A stretch of 64,000 nt of DNA from PMG-095 sp049324695 (GTDB lineage: Bacteria > Myxococcota_A > Polyangia > Polyangiales > Polyangiaceae). Positions 24,219-33,211 of the stretch are shown one piece after another (positions within the stretch are counted from its first letter, which is position 1; each line of letters opens with the position of its first letter). The stretch spans positions 62,001 to 126,000 of the forward strand of contig JBMOMJ010000055.1 in NCBI GenBank assembly GCA_049324695.1. The letters run 5' to 3'. Made by a program: the position numbers and the translations under genes. Under the pieces are notes generated by a model. That model did not search any database and was not told the origin of the DNA. It was given only the letters and a program-made list of their open reading frames with translations.

Positions 24219-24781
24219 AGCGGGCACTGATCGCGATGATTTGGTGGGTGAGCGCCTGTGCGCGCGTGCCGCTGCACTCGCCGCGCGCTCTGGAGCTGGA
24301 GCTCGCTGGCAGCGATGGCCGGCGTCACGATGTCGCCGCGGAGCTTCGCGCGACAGAGCTCACGGTGTTCATCTTCGTCTCGCGTTCTTGCGGCATCTTG
24401 CCCCTGCACGAGCCCCGGCTGGCAGAGCTGCATGCGCGCTACGCCGGGAGAAACGTTGCGTTCCGCTTGGTCGATTCAGAGGTGGGCGTAAACGCTGCGG
24501 TCGATGCCGATTTTGCGCGTCAGCGCGGTTATCACTTCCCGCTGCTCAGCGATCCGGGTGCACACTTGGCCGCAGCGTTGAACGCCGAGTTCGCCACGCA
24601 CACGGTGATTGTCGATCGTCACGCCGTCGTGCGCTACGCGGGTGGTATCGATTCCGATCGCAATCGGTTGCACGCCGATGCGCGTTTGTACTTGCGTGAC
24701 GCGTTGGACGACTTACTCGCAGGCCGCGAACCGCGGGTCGCGCGCGGCGAGGCGCTCGGTTGCGCATTGCGATTGGATTGA
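24215..24781 (+). CDS. Redoxin-like lipoprotein (AhpC/TSA fold) with one active-site Cys
   Basis: A 188-residue protein with ATG overlapping the previous stop (ATGA). The signal peptide ends in WWVSAC (Cys 15). Residues about 25-160 follow the thioredoxin-like redoxin pattern: LTVFIFVSRSCGILPLHEPR (about 49-68), then YHFPLLSDPGAHLAAALNAE and HTVIVDRHAVVRYAGGID. In the active-site loop only one Cys (in SRSCGI) is present and the usual second Cys is Leu or Ile, so it cannot form an intramolecular CxxC disulfide. A metallochaperone or one-Cys role is possible. Together with the YtkA-like lipoprotein it suggests copper or redox handling at the cell surface. Confidence 0.7.
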   Translation: MKRALIAMIWWVSACARVPLHSPRALELELAGSDGRRHDVAAELRATELTVFIFVSRSCGILPLHEPRLAELHARYAGRNVAFRLVDSEVGVNAAVDADFARQRGYHFPLLSDPGAHLAAALNAEFATHTVIVDRHAVVRYAGGIDSDRNRLHADARLYLRDALDDLLAGREPRVARGEALGCALRLD

Positions 24782-24782
24782 T

Positions 24783-27700
24783 TCACGCAGGGCGTTCGCC
24801 GACCCCATAGCGCCGAAGCTTCCTGTAGAGCGTGTTGCGCGGAATGCCTAGCTCGCGCGAGACCAAGCTTACGTTCCATTGGGTGCGCTGGAGAGCCGCC
24901 ATGATACGCTCGCGCTCTTCGGCCTGGAACTCTCGACGGTTCTTGCTGCGCCGGTTAGGGGTTTGTCGCTGGAGCTCGAGATCGGCCGCGCCGATTTGGT
25001 CGCCGCTGCGCAGCACGAACGCGCGGGTGAGCATGTTTTCGAGTTCTCGCACGTTGCCCGGAAAGCTGTGCGCCGACAGCCGCTTGATGGCTTCGCGAGT
25101 CAGCTCGGGTGGTTTGCACTTTGCGTCCCGGGAGAGGCGCTCGACAATGCTGCGCGCAATGCTGGGTAAGTCTTCGATGCGCTCGCGCAGTGGGGGCAAC
25201 GTCACGACTACCACTGCCAGGCGGTAGAACAGATCTTCGCGGAATCGGCCGTTTTCGACCAAACTTTTCAGATCGCGATGCGTTGCGCTCACGATGCGGA
25301 GATTGACCGGCGTGCTGCGCAGCGCGCCGACCGCTCGAACCTCGCGTTCCTGGAGCACGCGCAGCAACTTGGCTTGCATGGCGAGCGGCAGCTCCGCCAC
25401 TTCATCCAAAAACAGCGTGCCCCCATCCGCCTCGAGCATCAGGCCAGGCTTATCGCGGTCGGCTCCCGTGAAGGCACCGCGCACGTGCCCGAACAGCTCG
25501 GACTCGAGCAACGCCTCCGGTAGCGCGGCGCAGTTGATGGCCACGAATGCGTGCTCTTTGCGAGGACCGTTTTGATGCAGCGCCCGCGCAACCAGCTCCT
25601 TCCCGGTGCCGCTTTCGCCTTGGATCAACACGTCGACGCTGGAATCGGTGATGCGATCCAGTTGAGCGAACACCTGACGCATGGCCGGCGCTTGCCCTAC
25701 GATGCGCGAATACTCGTAGCGTAGCCCGAGCGACTTCTCTTGCGCTTCGACGCGCTCACGCAGGCGCACGAGTTCGCGTTCTCGAGCGCGCGCCAGCCGT
25801 TCGATCAGACGCTTCTGCTGGGCGAGCTCCTCGCGTTGGCGTTCGAGTTCACGATGCAAACGCGCGTTCGACACGGCGATGGCTACCTGGTCGGCCAGCG
25901 CGCTCAGTAGCTCGCGCTCGCGCTCGCCGAAACGCCCGCGTTGAACCCGGCTGTCGACGTACAAAAGCCCAATCCGCTCGCTCGGCGTGAGAATCGGCAC
26001 GCACAGCACGGACTTCAAACGCATGGCATGGATCGATCCGCCTGCGAAGCGCCGATCTGCCTGGGCGTCGGTGGTCAGCACCGGCTCTTCGCTGGCCACC
26101 ACGCGCTCGATGATGCTGTTGCTGGGCGGAGCCAGCTCAGCGTCGACGGGTCGCTGCGCTGCGAGCGTCGGGCTACCGGCGTCGTCGAGCAGGAGAAAGC
26201 AGCGTTCGGCTCGTGTAAGTTCCATGGCCGCGTCGACGGCGTATTCGAATACGCGTGGCAAGGACAGCGACGAGTTCACGCGTCGGCTGAGTGACAGCAA
26301 CTTGCGTAGAGCTTCGGCGTCGGCATCGACGCTGCTCGCTCCCAAGCTGGCCACACGCGTGCGCTGGGCGAGCACGGCGCGCCGCCCGTCGCGCCAGAAC
26401 GTTTCGCGCAACACTTCAGGCAGCCCTGAGCCGAGCTGATCCCAGAGCCTCTGCGCACGCGCGCCGCGTTGAATGGCACTGGGCGCGAAAGCTTCGAGCT
26501 CGGCACGATACAGCTCTGTGGTGTAGCGCGCTTGCAAGCCGCGTTCACCGAGCGCTTCCGCCTCGTGCAATGCCGCCTCGAGTTCTCTGAGTGCCTCGGG
26601 CTCGCGGCGTGCGACTCGAACGCGGGCTGCCAGCGCGCGGGCTCGAATCCCGAGATCGAGTGCTTCGAGTTCCCGACTCCGGCGAGCAGCAGCGTCGGCG
26701 ATCAGTGCGCTCGTCTCCAAGGCTCCGCGTTGCAGTTGGAGCTCACCGCGACAGATCTCGACTTCGCAGAGCTCGCGTTCGAGACCCAGATCGCGGAAGA
26801 CGCTTTGGGCTGCGCTGAGCTCCGCCTCGGCGCGCTCTGTTTCGCGGCGCTCGAGTGCGATTTCAGCGCGAATCAGCGACACTAGCGGGCTGAAGCGCGC
26901 TCGCTGCGATCCGCTGGCACGCTCGAGAAGCGTTGCGAGCTCTGCCTCGGCGCGTTCGAAGTCACCGATCTCTGCCAGCAAGTTCCCCAAATTGAAGCGC
27001 AGTGTCAGCTCGGTGCTTTCGCGTCCCAGAGCGTGAGCGAAGCGTAGGCCACGCTCATAGCTCGACAGCGCTGCACCCCATTCACCCAGCTTTTGCTGCG
27101 CTGTTCCGAGGTTCAGCGAATTGACGCACACCAGGTCGTCGAGCGCGTACCGATCGGAGATTTCGAGCGCCTCCCCGTAGTCGGCCAGAGCCAACGCTGT
27201 CTGGCCTTCGCGAAAGTGCGCGATCGCGCGCTGTGCCAATAGTCGCGCTCGATCGCGTGGCGCTGAGTCCGGCCCTAGTTCGGACAGAAGCTCGGAGAAG
27301 GTTGCTTGGGCCTCCGCGCTGCGTCCTAGATACGCCGCTGCCATCGCGGCGAGCTCGCGCAGCGTGCGTGACGTGCTCGCGTCTCCCGCCAGCGCCAGGC
27401 CCTGTTCGGCGAGCGCCGCCGTAGCCTTCGGATCTGAAGCTTGTAGGCGAGCTCGCGCGCAACGTTCGAGCGCACGAATTCGCCACTCGACTGGAGTCGA
27501 AGCCTGTTTGAGCTTCGCCAAGAGGCGCTCTGCACGCGCGCCACGGCCAAGTCGAAGCAGCGCGTCGGCGGCAAATAGCCGTGCACGCAGCGCTTCGTCA
27601 CCGCTTCGCCGCAAGCGCAGAATGCGCGCGCTCGCGCGGAGCGCGGCAGAGAACTCACCCGCCAGTAGCGAGAGCTCCGCCCCCGCGAGCAACCAGCGCG

Positions 27701-29516
27701 CGTCGGCGCTGCTCTCCAAAACTGGCAGCAAGCGGCGCGCAAACAGGCGAGGGTGGCCACGCCATTCAGGCTCCGCCGCTCGAAAAGCGGCTTCGGCACG
27801 CGTCGTGTCACCAGCCCGCAAGCAGTGAAACACGAGCTCCGCCCAGCGTGACTCCGCAGGCAGCCCAGCGTCGCTCGATGCGAACCAATCTGCCAAGCCG
27901 CGATGTGCCGCGGAAAGTTCGCTCCCGAGCGCTCTTTCGAGCAGCGGCAACCCGGGTTTTTCCGTTAGTTTGACGCGCCCGCCATCGCGGCGAACGAGCC
28001 CTACTTCCCAGAACTCCGCGAGCGCATCGGCGTCGATGCCATGTTGACTGAAGGATGCGTCGCCGCCCAACGCCACCAGGGTTGCGAGTGCGCGGCGCGC
28101 TTGCGGGGTAACCGCCGCCAGCAATTTGCCGGTTTCGTTCGCCGGCGTCGGATCGCTGGAGCGCGATGCGGCGGCGCGGTTGAAGCGCGCGAGCAGAGCC
28201 GCTTCGACGAGGGCGGGCAGGCCTCGGGTTTCCGCGTGAAGCTCTGCCAACGCGCCGCGGGATAGCGAATCGAGCGTCCACTGCTTCAATGCATCGAGGC
28301 TCAGCGGCCCGAGCGTGAGCTCGAGTGCACCCAAACCACTCGCGTGCCGTGACGAAACCAGGAGCCCGACGTTGGCATCGGGCGGCAGCGAGCGCAGCAG
28401 CATGCGTAACGCTTCGGCTTCCTCCGCATCGAGCTGGTGTGCGTCCTCCAACACCAACAACAACGGCTCCCCGCGCTGACTCAGCTCGCTCATCGCGCGC
28501 AACACGTCACGCACCCCCAAACCGAGCGCTTCATCGGCGAGCGCGCTGCGCAACAACCACGTCAACGGTGCCGACTCGCCGCCACGCGCGCGCAGCACGC
28601 TCAGCTCGAGCTCCGCAAGCGAAACGAACTCCCGCAGCAAGCGGCTGAGTCCCACGCCACTCTCACCAGAAAGCCAAAGTACCGGCTTTCTTGCAGTGGC
28701 GTGCGTTAGACGCGTCAACCAATCGCGAAACAGCGCGACTTCGCTTTCACGCCCGACGAGCTCACGCGCGATCGCCTGCAACGACAACGCGGAAGCCGCT
28801 CGTCGTCCCAGCAATTCCAAAGCTTCACGCGCCGAAGCGGGTCGCGCTGCCGGGTCGGGAGCGATTAGCCGTTCACACAGAGCCTTCAGCCTTCCAGACA
28901 AAGGCACGTCACTGGTCGCGTGAGCCCAGCGCAAAGTTTGGCCGAGTGAATACAAGTCGCTGCGACCATCGCCGTGTCCAGCTTGCTCCAGCTCGGGAGC
29001 GATGAAGCCAGGTGTACCGGCGAGTTCGCTCGTCGACAGGGAGAACGGACGCGCACAACCGAGATCGATCAAGAGACCGCTGCCATCCGCGCGCACCAGC
29101 ACGTTGTCCGGTGAGACGTCGCCGTGGCGCACGCCGAGTGCGTGCAAGGTTGCCAACGCTCGCAGAACGTCACTAGCGGGCTGCAAGCAATCCGAACCCG
29201 TCCGTTTGGCCCAGCTCGAGAGCGTTTCGGCTTCGACCCAATCAGCGGTGTAGTAGTGATAACGCTCCCCGCGCACCGACCATGCGCCGAAATCGTGTAC
29301 ACGCACCAAGTTGGGGTGAGTCACACGCGATAGCAGCGCAAATTCGCTGCGGAAGGAGCGCAGCAGGCCTTCCTCTTCGAGCCGGAGTTGCTTGAGTACG
29401 CGAGGCGCGTGGTCGCGCTCATCTTGCGCCAGGAACACGCTCGCCATGCCCCCCTCACCTAGAGGACGAATGAGCCGGTAGCGCTCCGCGATGCGATCTC
29501 CGGCGAGCAACGGCAT
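24783..29516 (-). CDS. Giant hybrid: Ser/Thr kinase - AAA ATPase - TPR - GAF - sigma-54 activator - Fis HTH
   Basis: A 1577-residue regulator. Order: Hanks kinase-like domain (about 10-265) with GEGGMASV loop, Lys in RVLKQL (about 41), HGDVSPDN in place of HRDLKPEN (about 127-134) and DLG in place of DFG; AAA_16-type ATPase (about 275-480) with a degenerate Walker A, GESGVGLS, where Leu replaces Lys; a long Ala/Arg/Leu TPR-like region (about 560-1060); GAF (about 1075-1230); a coiled coil (about 1225-1262); sigma-54 AAA+ domain (about 1268-1510) with intact GESGTGKE and GAFTGA, so it should remodel sigma-54 polymerase; and a Fis helix-turn-helix ending in LGIPRNTLYRKLRRYGV. Domains of this type combine in myxobacterial regulators linking kinase-like inputs to sigma-54 promoters. 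Targets are not visible; it converges with the redoxin gene. Confidence 0.92.
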   Translation of the reverse strand: MPLLAGDRIAERYRLIRPLGEGGMASVFLAQDERDHAPRVLKQLRLEEEGLLRSFRSEFALLSRVTHPNLVRVHDFGAWSVRGERYHYYTADWVEAETLSSWAKRTGSDCLQPASDVLRALATLHALGVRHGDVSPDNVLVRADGSGLLIDLGCARPFSLSTSELAGTPGFIAPELEQAGHGDGRSDLYSLGQTLRWAHATSDVPLSGRLKALCERLIAPDPAARPASAREALELLGRRAASALSLQAIARELVGRESEVALFRDWLTRLTHATARKPVLWLSGESGVGLSRLLREFVSLAELELSVLRARGGESAPLTWLLRSALADEALGLGVRDVLRAMSELSQRGEPLLLVLEDAHQLDAEEAEALRMLLRSLPPDANVGLLVSSRHASGLGALELTLGPLSLDALKQWTLDSLSRGALAELHAETRGLPALVEAALLARFNRAAASRSSDPTPANETGKLLAAVTPQARRALATLVALGGDASFSQHGIDADALAEFWEVGLVRRDGGRVKLTEKPGLPLLERALGSELSAAHRGLADWFASSDAGLPAESRWAELVFHCLRAGDTTRAEAAFRAAEPEWRGHPRLFARRLLPVLESSADARWLLAGAELSLLAGEFSAALRASARILRLRRSGDEALRARLFAADALLRLGRGARAERLLAKLKQASTPVEWRIRALERCARARLQASDPKATAALAEQGLALAGDASTSRTLRELAAMAAAYLGRSAEAQATFSELLSELGPDSAPRDRARLLAQRAIAHFREGQTALALADYGEALEISDRYALDDLVCVNSLNLGTAQQKLGEWGAALSSYERGLRFAHALGRESTELTLRFNLGNLLAEIGDFERAEAELATLLERASGSQRARFSPLVSLIRAEIALERRETERAEAELSAAQSVFRDLGLERELCEVEICRGELQLQRGALETSALIADAAARRSRELEALDLGIRARALAARVRVARREPEALRELEAALHEAEALGERGLQARYTTELYRAELEAFAPSAIQRGARAQRLWDQLGSGLPEVLRETFWRDGRRAVLAQRTRVASLGASSVDADAEALRKLLSLSRRVNSSLSLPRVFEYAVDAAMELTRAERCFLLLDDAGSPTLAAQRPVDAELAPPSNSIIERVVASEEPVLTTDAQADRRFAGGSIHAMRLKSVLCVPILTPSERIGLLYVDSRVQRGRFGERERELLSALADQVAIAVSNARLHRELERQREELAQQKRLIERLARARERELVRLRERVEAQEKSLGLRYEYSRIVGQAPAMRQVFAQLDRITDSSVDVLIQGESGTGKELVARALHQNGPRKEHAFVAINCAALPEALLESELFGHVRGAFTGADRDKPGLMLEADGGTLFLDEVAELPLAMQAKLLRVLQEREVRAVGALRSTPVNLRIVSATHRDLKSLVENGRFREDLFYRLAVVVVTLPPLRERIEDLPSIARSIVERLSRDAKCKPPELTREAIKRLSAHSFPGNVRELENMLTRAFVLRSGDQIGAADLELQRQTPNRRSKNRREFQAEERERIMAALQRTQWNVSLVSRELGIPRNTLYRKLRRYGVGERPA

Positions 29517-29670
29517 GTGCCAATCCGGACTGTACCATACGTCGTCGAGTGGATCGGAATGGAACAGATTGGAACACTCGGTGGTTCTGCTATGATCTTG
29601 TTATTGCTCATGTTTATGTCATGCTCCCCGGTGGATCCTTCCTTGCACCTGCTTGGAACGGAGGTTCGAC

Positions 29671-30897
29671 ATGTTCAAGCTTAGGTACTCCTTCGTGCTG
29701 CTCGTCATCGGCTGCTCCGGTGCTGTCGACACCTCGTCCAGCACCGTGAAGCAGAAACTCGAAGCGGCGGACGCTCGCTCGCGTGGCTTGGTGAGTGAGG
29801 ATGCTTGCGCCAAGCACGGTTGGTACGGCGACGGCGTATGCGATTCGTTCTGCGTGCGTGAGGACGGCGACTGCGTTGCACAACCGGCTCGCGGTGAGCC
29901 GATCGTCTGTGCGCAGTTCATCGAAGCGAAGGACGGCGTCTGTCGACGCGCGGCCAACGATCCCTGCCGTTTCCAAGATCCTGATTGCAACGCAACCACC
30001 CCCGCCCCGGGTCCGCACGACGGAGAAGTGTGCGCGGCGTACATCGAGGTTTCGGATGGTGTGTGTCGTCGCCCCGAGAAGGATCCCTGTCGCTCTCAAG
30101 ACCCCGACTGCAGCAACTCGGGTACTGGCGGCAACTCGGGCAGTGGTGGCACCAGCTCCGGCTCTGGTGGCAAGCCATCGGTTTCGGGCGGCGCGCCCTC
30201 ACAATCGGGTGGCAGCAGCGGCACTGTGTGCGCGGCGTACATCGAGCAGCCCGATGGCGTCTGCAAGCGCCCCGCGGATGATCCCTGCCGCTCGCAAGAT
30301 CCAGATTGTGTCACGGGCTCCGGCGGCGCACCGAACGGTGCTGGCGGTACGACGGGCAGCGGCGGCGCGGCGGGCAGCGGCGGCCTGGTCGATTGCGACG
30401 CGCGCAAAGTAACCTGCCAAACCTTCGCGCCGGTCGAGTGCGATGGCAACAAGGTGCCGAGCGTCATCAACAACTGCTGGGGTGAATGCGTCGACAAGTC
30501 GCGCTGCCTTCCCGACAGCGGTGGCGGCGGCTCGAGCGGCGCACCCGGAGCGGACTGCGATACCAGCAAGGTGACGTGCCAAACCTTCGCGCCCGTAACG
30601 TGCCCCGATGGGCAGGTGCCGAGCGTGCAGGACCAGTGTTACGGCCCTTGTGTCAGTCGAGCTGACTGCGCCACGCCGTACGACTGCAACCCCTATAACG
30701 CTCAGGGTCAGACACCGCCCGATTGTCCGAGTGGCCAAGTTCCGAGCATCGTGAACGGCAAGTACGACCGCTGCGTGTCCAAGTACTCGTGCGAGCCGAC
30801 CGCGTGCCTGGCGTACATCGAGAATTCGGACGGCGTCTGCAAGCGGCCTTACAACGACCCATGCCGCGGACAGGACCCGGATTGTTCCGCTTACTGA
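29671..30897 (+). CDS. Cys-rich repeat lipoprotein
   Basis: A 408-residue protein starting at ATG 29671 with GGAGG 8 bases upstream. The signal peptide ends in VIGC (Cys 15). It contains two repeat families. Four copies of a 28-residue unit of the form C-x-x-(Y/F)IE-x-x-DGVC-x-R-x4-DPCR-x-QDPDC lie near residues 82-110, 117-145, 184-212 and 380-408. Three related units (KVTCQTFAPVxC, then PSVxxxC and C at the end) lie near 245-345. A CDSFCVREDGDC unit and Gly/Ser linkers complete it. Pairs of Cys per unit suggest a rod of small disulfide-bonded modules at the surface. No enzymatic motif; it could be adhesive. The 154 bases upstream hold no clear promoter consensus. Confidence 0.78.
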   Translation: MFKLRYSFVLLVIGCSGAVDTSSSTVKQKLEAADARSRGLVSEDACAKHGWYGDGVCDSFCVREDGDCVAQPARGEPIVCAQFIEAKDGVCRRAANDPCRFQDPDCNATTPAPGPHDGEVCAAYIEVSDGVCRRPEKDPCRSQDPDCSNSGTGGNSGSGGTSSGSGGKPSVSGGAPSQSGGSSGTVCAAYIEQPDGVCKRPADDPCRSQDPDCVTGSGGAPNGAGGTTGSGGAAGSGGLVDCDARKVTCQTFAPVECDGNKVPSVINNCWGECVDKSRCLPDSGGGGSSGAPGADCDTSKVTCQTFAPVTCPDGQVPSVQDQCYGPCVSRADCATPYDCNPYNAQGQTPPDCPSGQVPSIVNGKYDRCVSKYSCEPTACLAYIENSDGVCKRPYNDPCRGQDPDCSAY

Positions 30898-31005
30898 GCT
30901 AGCGCTTGGGCGGCGCAGCCGCTCGTCTTATCTTCGTGACCGTGGGGTCTCGGCGTTCTCCCCTCTGACCCCAGCCTCGGGACTCCGCGGTCCACCTTAA
31001 GCTAG

Positions 31006-31752
31006 ATGTTCTACGGCTCGACTATGGCTCGCTCATCGTTTCGTCGGTCAACGTACCCGCATGCTGGCAAGCGATGCTGGGCTTGGGTGAGTTGCGCGCT
31101 GACGTGGCTCACGATCGGGTGCGGACCGAAGGATGCGACGCCTGTGCCGGAGCCGCCGGCTCTCCAGGGTGACAAGATTACCGTGCTGCCGTCGCTCGCG
31201 ACGACTGAACCTGCGCCGATCCCCATCGAGGGTGCTGCTGGAACTGCGCCACCGGGGGCGATCATCGAAATCACACAACTCGATTCCACCGCCCCGCCCG
31301 TAGCGACGACGGCGCGAGTCGATGGTGGCTTCAGCGTCGCAATTTTTCCAGAGGGTGAGCACCGCGTCGTTGCCATCGTGGACGAAGTGCGTTCAACGCC
31401 GTTCGATTTCAACATCGCTGGCAACCGCATCGTCCCGAGCTCGCGACCGAGCTGCTTCGGAGTGACGCCCGGGTTGATCGTCGGAGCACGTGCGGGGAGC
31501 GCGACTCGCTTCACTTTCTCGAATGCGTGTGCCAGCGCGGTCACCGTTCAGAATCCACGCCTGCGCCTGGGGCTCACGAATTTCAGCTTCGACGCGCGGT
31601 TCAACGCAACGATTGCTCAGAGTGCCAACGGCACCTTCTCGATCAACGTGGCCGCAGCGACGCCCGCTACCGAGCAGGACATCGTGTTCGTCGACGTGAA
31701 CATCGAAGGCACGCCGATTCGCTACCCACTAGGCATCTATATCGCGCCGTAG
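31006..31752 (+). CDS. Lipoprotein of unknown function with Ig-like domains
   Basis: A 248-residue protein. The ATG at 31006 and a second in-frame ATG at 31024 are both possible. The signal peptide is unusually basic and ends in LTIGC (Cys 39). After a Pro-rich segment, residues about 65-130 look like an Ig-like fold (GTAPPGAIIEITQL, GGFSVAIFPEGEHRVVAIVD), followed by a second domain (about 145-245, ATRFTFSNACASAVTVQNPR). It converges with the ECF partner gene, so it may be independent of it. Unrecognised. Confidence 0.6.
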   Translation: MFYGSTMARSSFRRSTYPHAGKRCWAWVSCALTWLTIGCGPKDATPVPEPPALQGDKITVLPSLATTEPAPIPIEGAAGTAPPGAIIEITQLDSTAPPVATTARVDGGFSVAIFPEGEHRVVAIVDEVRSTPFDFNIAGNRIVPSSRPSCFGVTPGLIVGARAGSATRFTFSNACASAVTVQNPRLRLGLTNFSFDARFNATIAQSANGTFSINVAAATPATEQDIVFVDVNIEGTPIRYPLGIYIAP

Positions 31753-31765
31753 CTGCGCGAGCTGG

Positions 31766-32434
31766 CTACGGCGACTCGAGCAGGTGGCCGCAGGCTTGCG
31801 CCGCACGCAGCGTGTTCGCCGAGCGCGGCGCACGCCGAGACAAACGTTCCAGCTCCGGCGCGGCTTCACTCTTGCGGCCCAGCGCACACAAGGCTTGTAC
31901 ACGCGCAGCGCGGCGCTCTTCTGACAGAACGCCGTTCGGAAACCTTCGTTGATGTTCAGCCACCGCTTCGAGAGCTTTGGCGGCGTTTCGTGCGTGTAAC
32001 TCGCGGGCAGCTCGAGACAGAATAGCCACCTCTTGTGCGAGGCGATCATTCGCGGGGCGCGGAGTGGTAGCCGTCGCGACGGCAGACGATGTGCGCGCCG
32101 CGCTGGGCGCTTCGGGCTCTGGTGTTGACGATGCGCGGGGGAGCACCGCGATGCTGGCGGCTTCGATGCGCGTTTCCGGCGCAGCTGCCGGGCTTTGCAG
32201 CGCGAAGAACGTCGCGGCGCCAGCCATCGTGATCAGCGCAGCCACAGCGGTCGCTTTGCCCCAAGCGGCGCGAGGCAAGAGCCCCGTGGCCGCACTAGCT
32301 TTGATCGGCAGCGCGTTCTCTCCCAAACGTGCCCGCAAGGCCGCCGAGACGCGGACTCGGTCGAGCTCGGAGGGCCGCATCACGCTTCGGCCCACTTGCA
32401 GGAGAGCGTTTGCTCTCGGACTGAGATCGCTCAT
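31766..32434 (-). CDS. TPR-type single-pass membrane protein, probable anti-sigma partner
   Basis: A 222-residue protein whose ATG overlaps the sigma-factor stop by four bases. The cytoplasmic N-terminus (1-58) contains SELDRVRVSAALRARLG, then one TM helix (about 60-80), an Ala/Pro/Thr-rich spacer and TPR-like helices (about 128-218) with AKALEAVAEHQRRFPNGVLSEE and ARVQALCALGRKSEA. It is shorter than, but of the same layout as, the protein at 21122-22117. Coupled translation with the ECF sigma factor supports an anti-sigma or sigma-regulatory role; the family assignment is inferred. Confidence 0.65.
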   Translation of the reverse strand: MSDLSPRANALLQVGRSVMRPSELDRVRVSAALRARLGENALPIKASAATGLLPRAAWGKATAVAALITMAGAATFFALQSPAAAPETRIEAASIAVLPRASSTPEPEAPSAARTSSAVATATTPRPANDRLAQEVAILSRAARELHARNAAKALEAVAEHQRRFPNGVLSEERRAARVQALCALGRKSEAAPELERLSRRAPRSANTLRAAQACGHLLESP

Positions 32435-33039
32435 CTCGAGTTGCCCCCTTTCTCACGCGCTGCGTGGCGCGCCAGAGCCTGCTCGAACGCCTGACGCGCC
32501 GTTCTCAACCTCGAGTACACCGTGTTCAGTGGGATCTGCAGGGTCTCTGCGATCTCGGGAGCAGTCATTTCGTTGAGCTCCGCGAGTATGAAAACTTCGC
32601 GCTTGGTTGCGTCGAGCTCCGCGAGCAGCTTCGCAAGCAGCTTCAGTTGGTCGCTCTGTTCGCTGTGTTCGAGCGGCGTGAGCTGGTTCGACTCGAAGAG
32701 CTCATCGAAGAACCCGATTTCGAACGTCGAAGCGCTCTTCACCTTGCGCAAGCGGTGGTAGCCACTCACCGTTCTGCGCACCACGCCGAAGATCCAGCTT
32801 CGCAACGAGTCCGGTTGCTGGATCGTATGAAGGCGCGAGTGGATGATCACGAACACTTCCTGAACGACGTCGTCGACAGACTCCACGCTGACGCCGAGCC
32901 GGCGCGTGGAAGCCCACACGAAATCGAAGTATTCGCTGTAGATTGTGGCGAACGGCGGCACACCTCGGTTTTCCGGCGGAACGGAAGGCTCCTGTGCCAG
33001 CGAAGCGGGGGAGCGCGCTGCCGAGTTGCTGCCGGCCAT
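32431..33039 (-). CDS. ECF-type RNA polymerase sigma factor
   Basis: A 202-residue sigma factor. After a non-conserved N-terminus of 28 residues, region 2 runs from about 29 to 98, with YSEYFDFVWASTRRLGV, VDDVVQEVFVIIH (the QEVF core) and SLRSWIFGVVRRTVSGYHR. Region 4 (about 140-188) contains LDATKREVFILAELNEMTAPEIAETL and NTVYSRLRTARQAFEQAL. The acidic linker between them is longer than average. It lies upstream of and overlapping its TPR membrane partner, the reverse of the gene order at 21122-22835. The divergent lipoprotein gene at 33212 is a possible target. Confidence 0.87.
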   Translation of the reverse strand: MAGSNSAARSPASLAQEPSVPPENRGVPPFATIYSEYFDFVWASTRRLGVSVESVDDVVQEVFVIIHSRLHTIQQPDSLRSWIFGVVRRTVSGYHRLRKVKSASTFEIGFFDELFESNQLTPLEHSEQSDQLKLLAKLLAELDATKREVFILAELNEMTAPEIAETLQIPLNTVYSRLRTARQAFEQALARHAAREKGGNSR

Positions 33040-33211
33040 TCACAATGCAGTGGGAGGGCCGGCCCGCGTCCGTCAAAGAAATTCAGGGCCAAGCCTGCGG
33101 CCAGCGCGGCGCCCTGCTAGGCTCGGCCGGTTGGCAAAAATTACCGCCCCGCGCGGCCTGAACGCGCTTTCGAGATGACAAGGTCGCGCAGACCTTCGAG
33201 ACTCTGAGTGC

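Noticed and set aside
29560..29610. Sigma-54 type (-24/-12) promoter before the Cys-repeat lipoprotein
   Set aside because: TGGAAC-like sequences are present but the GG and GC dinucleotides are not spaced as required.
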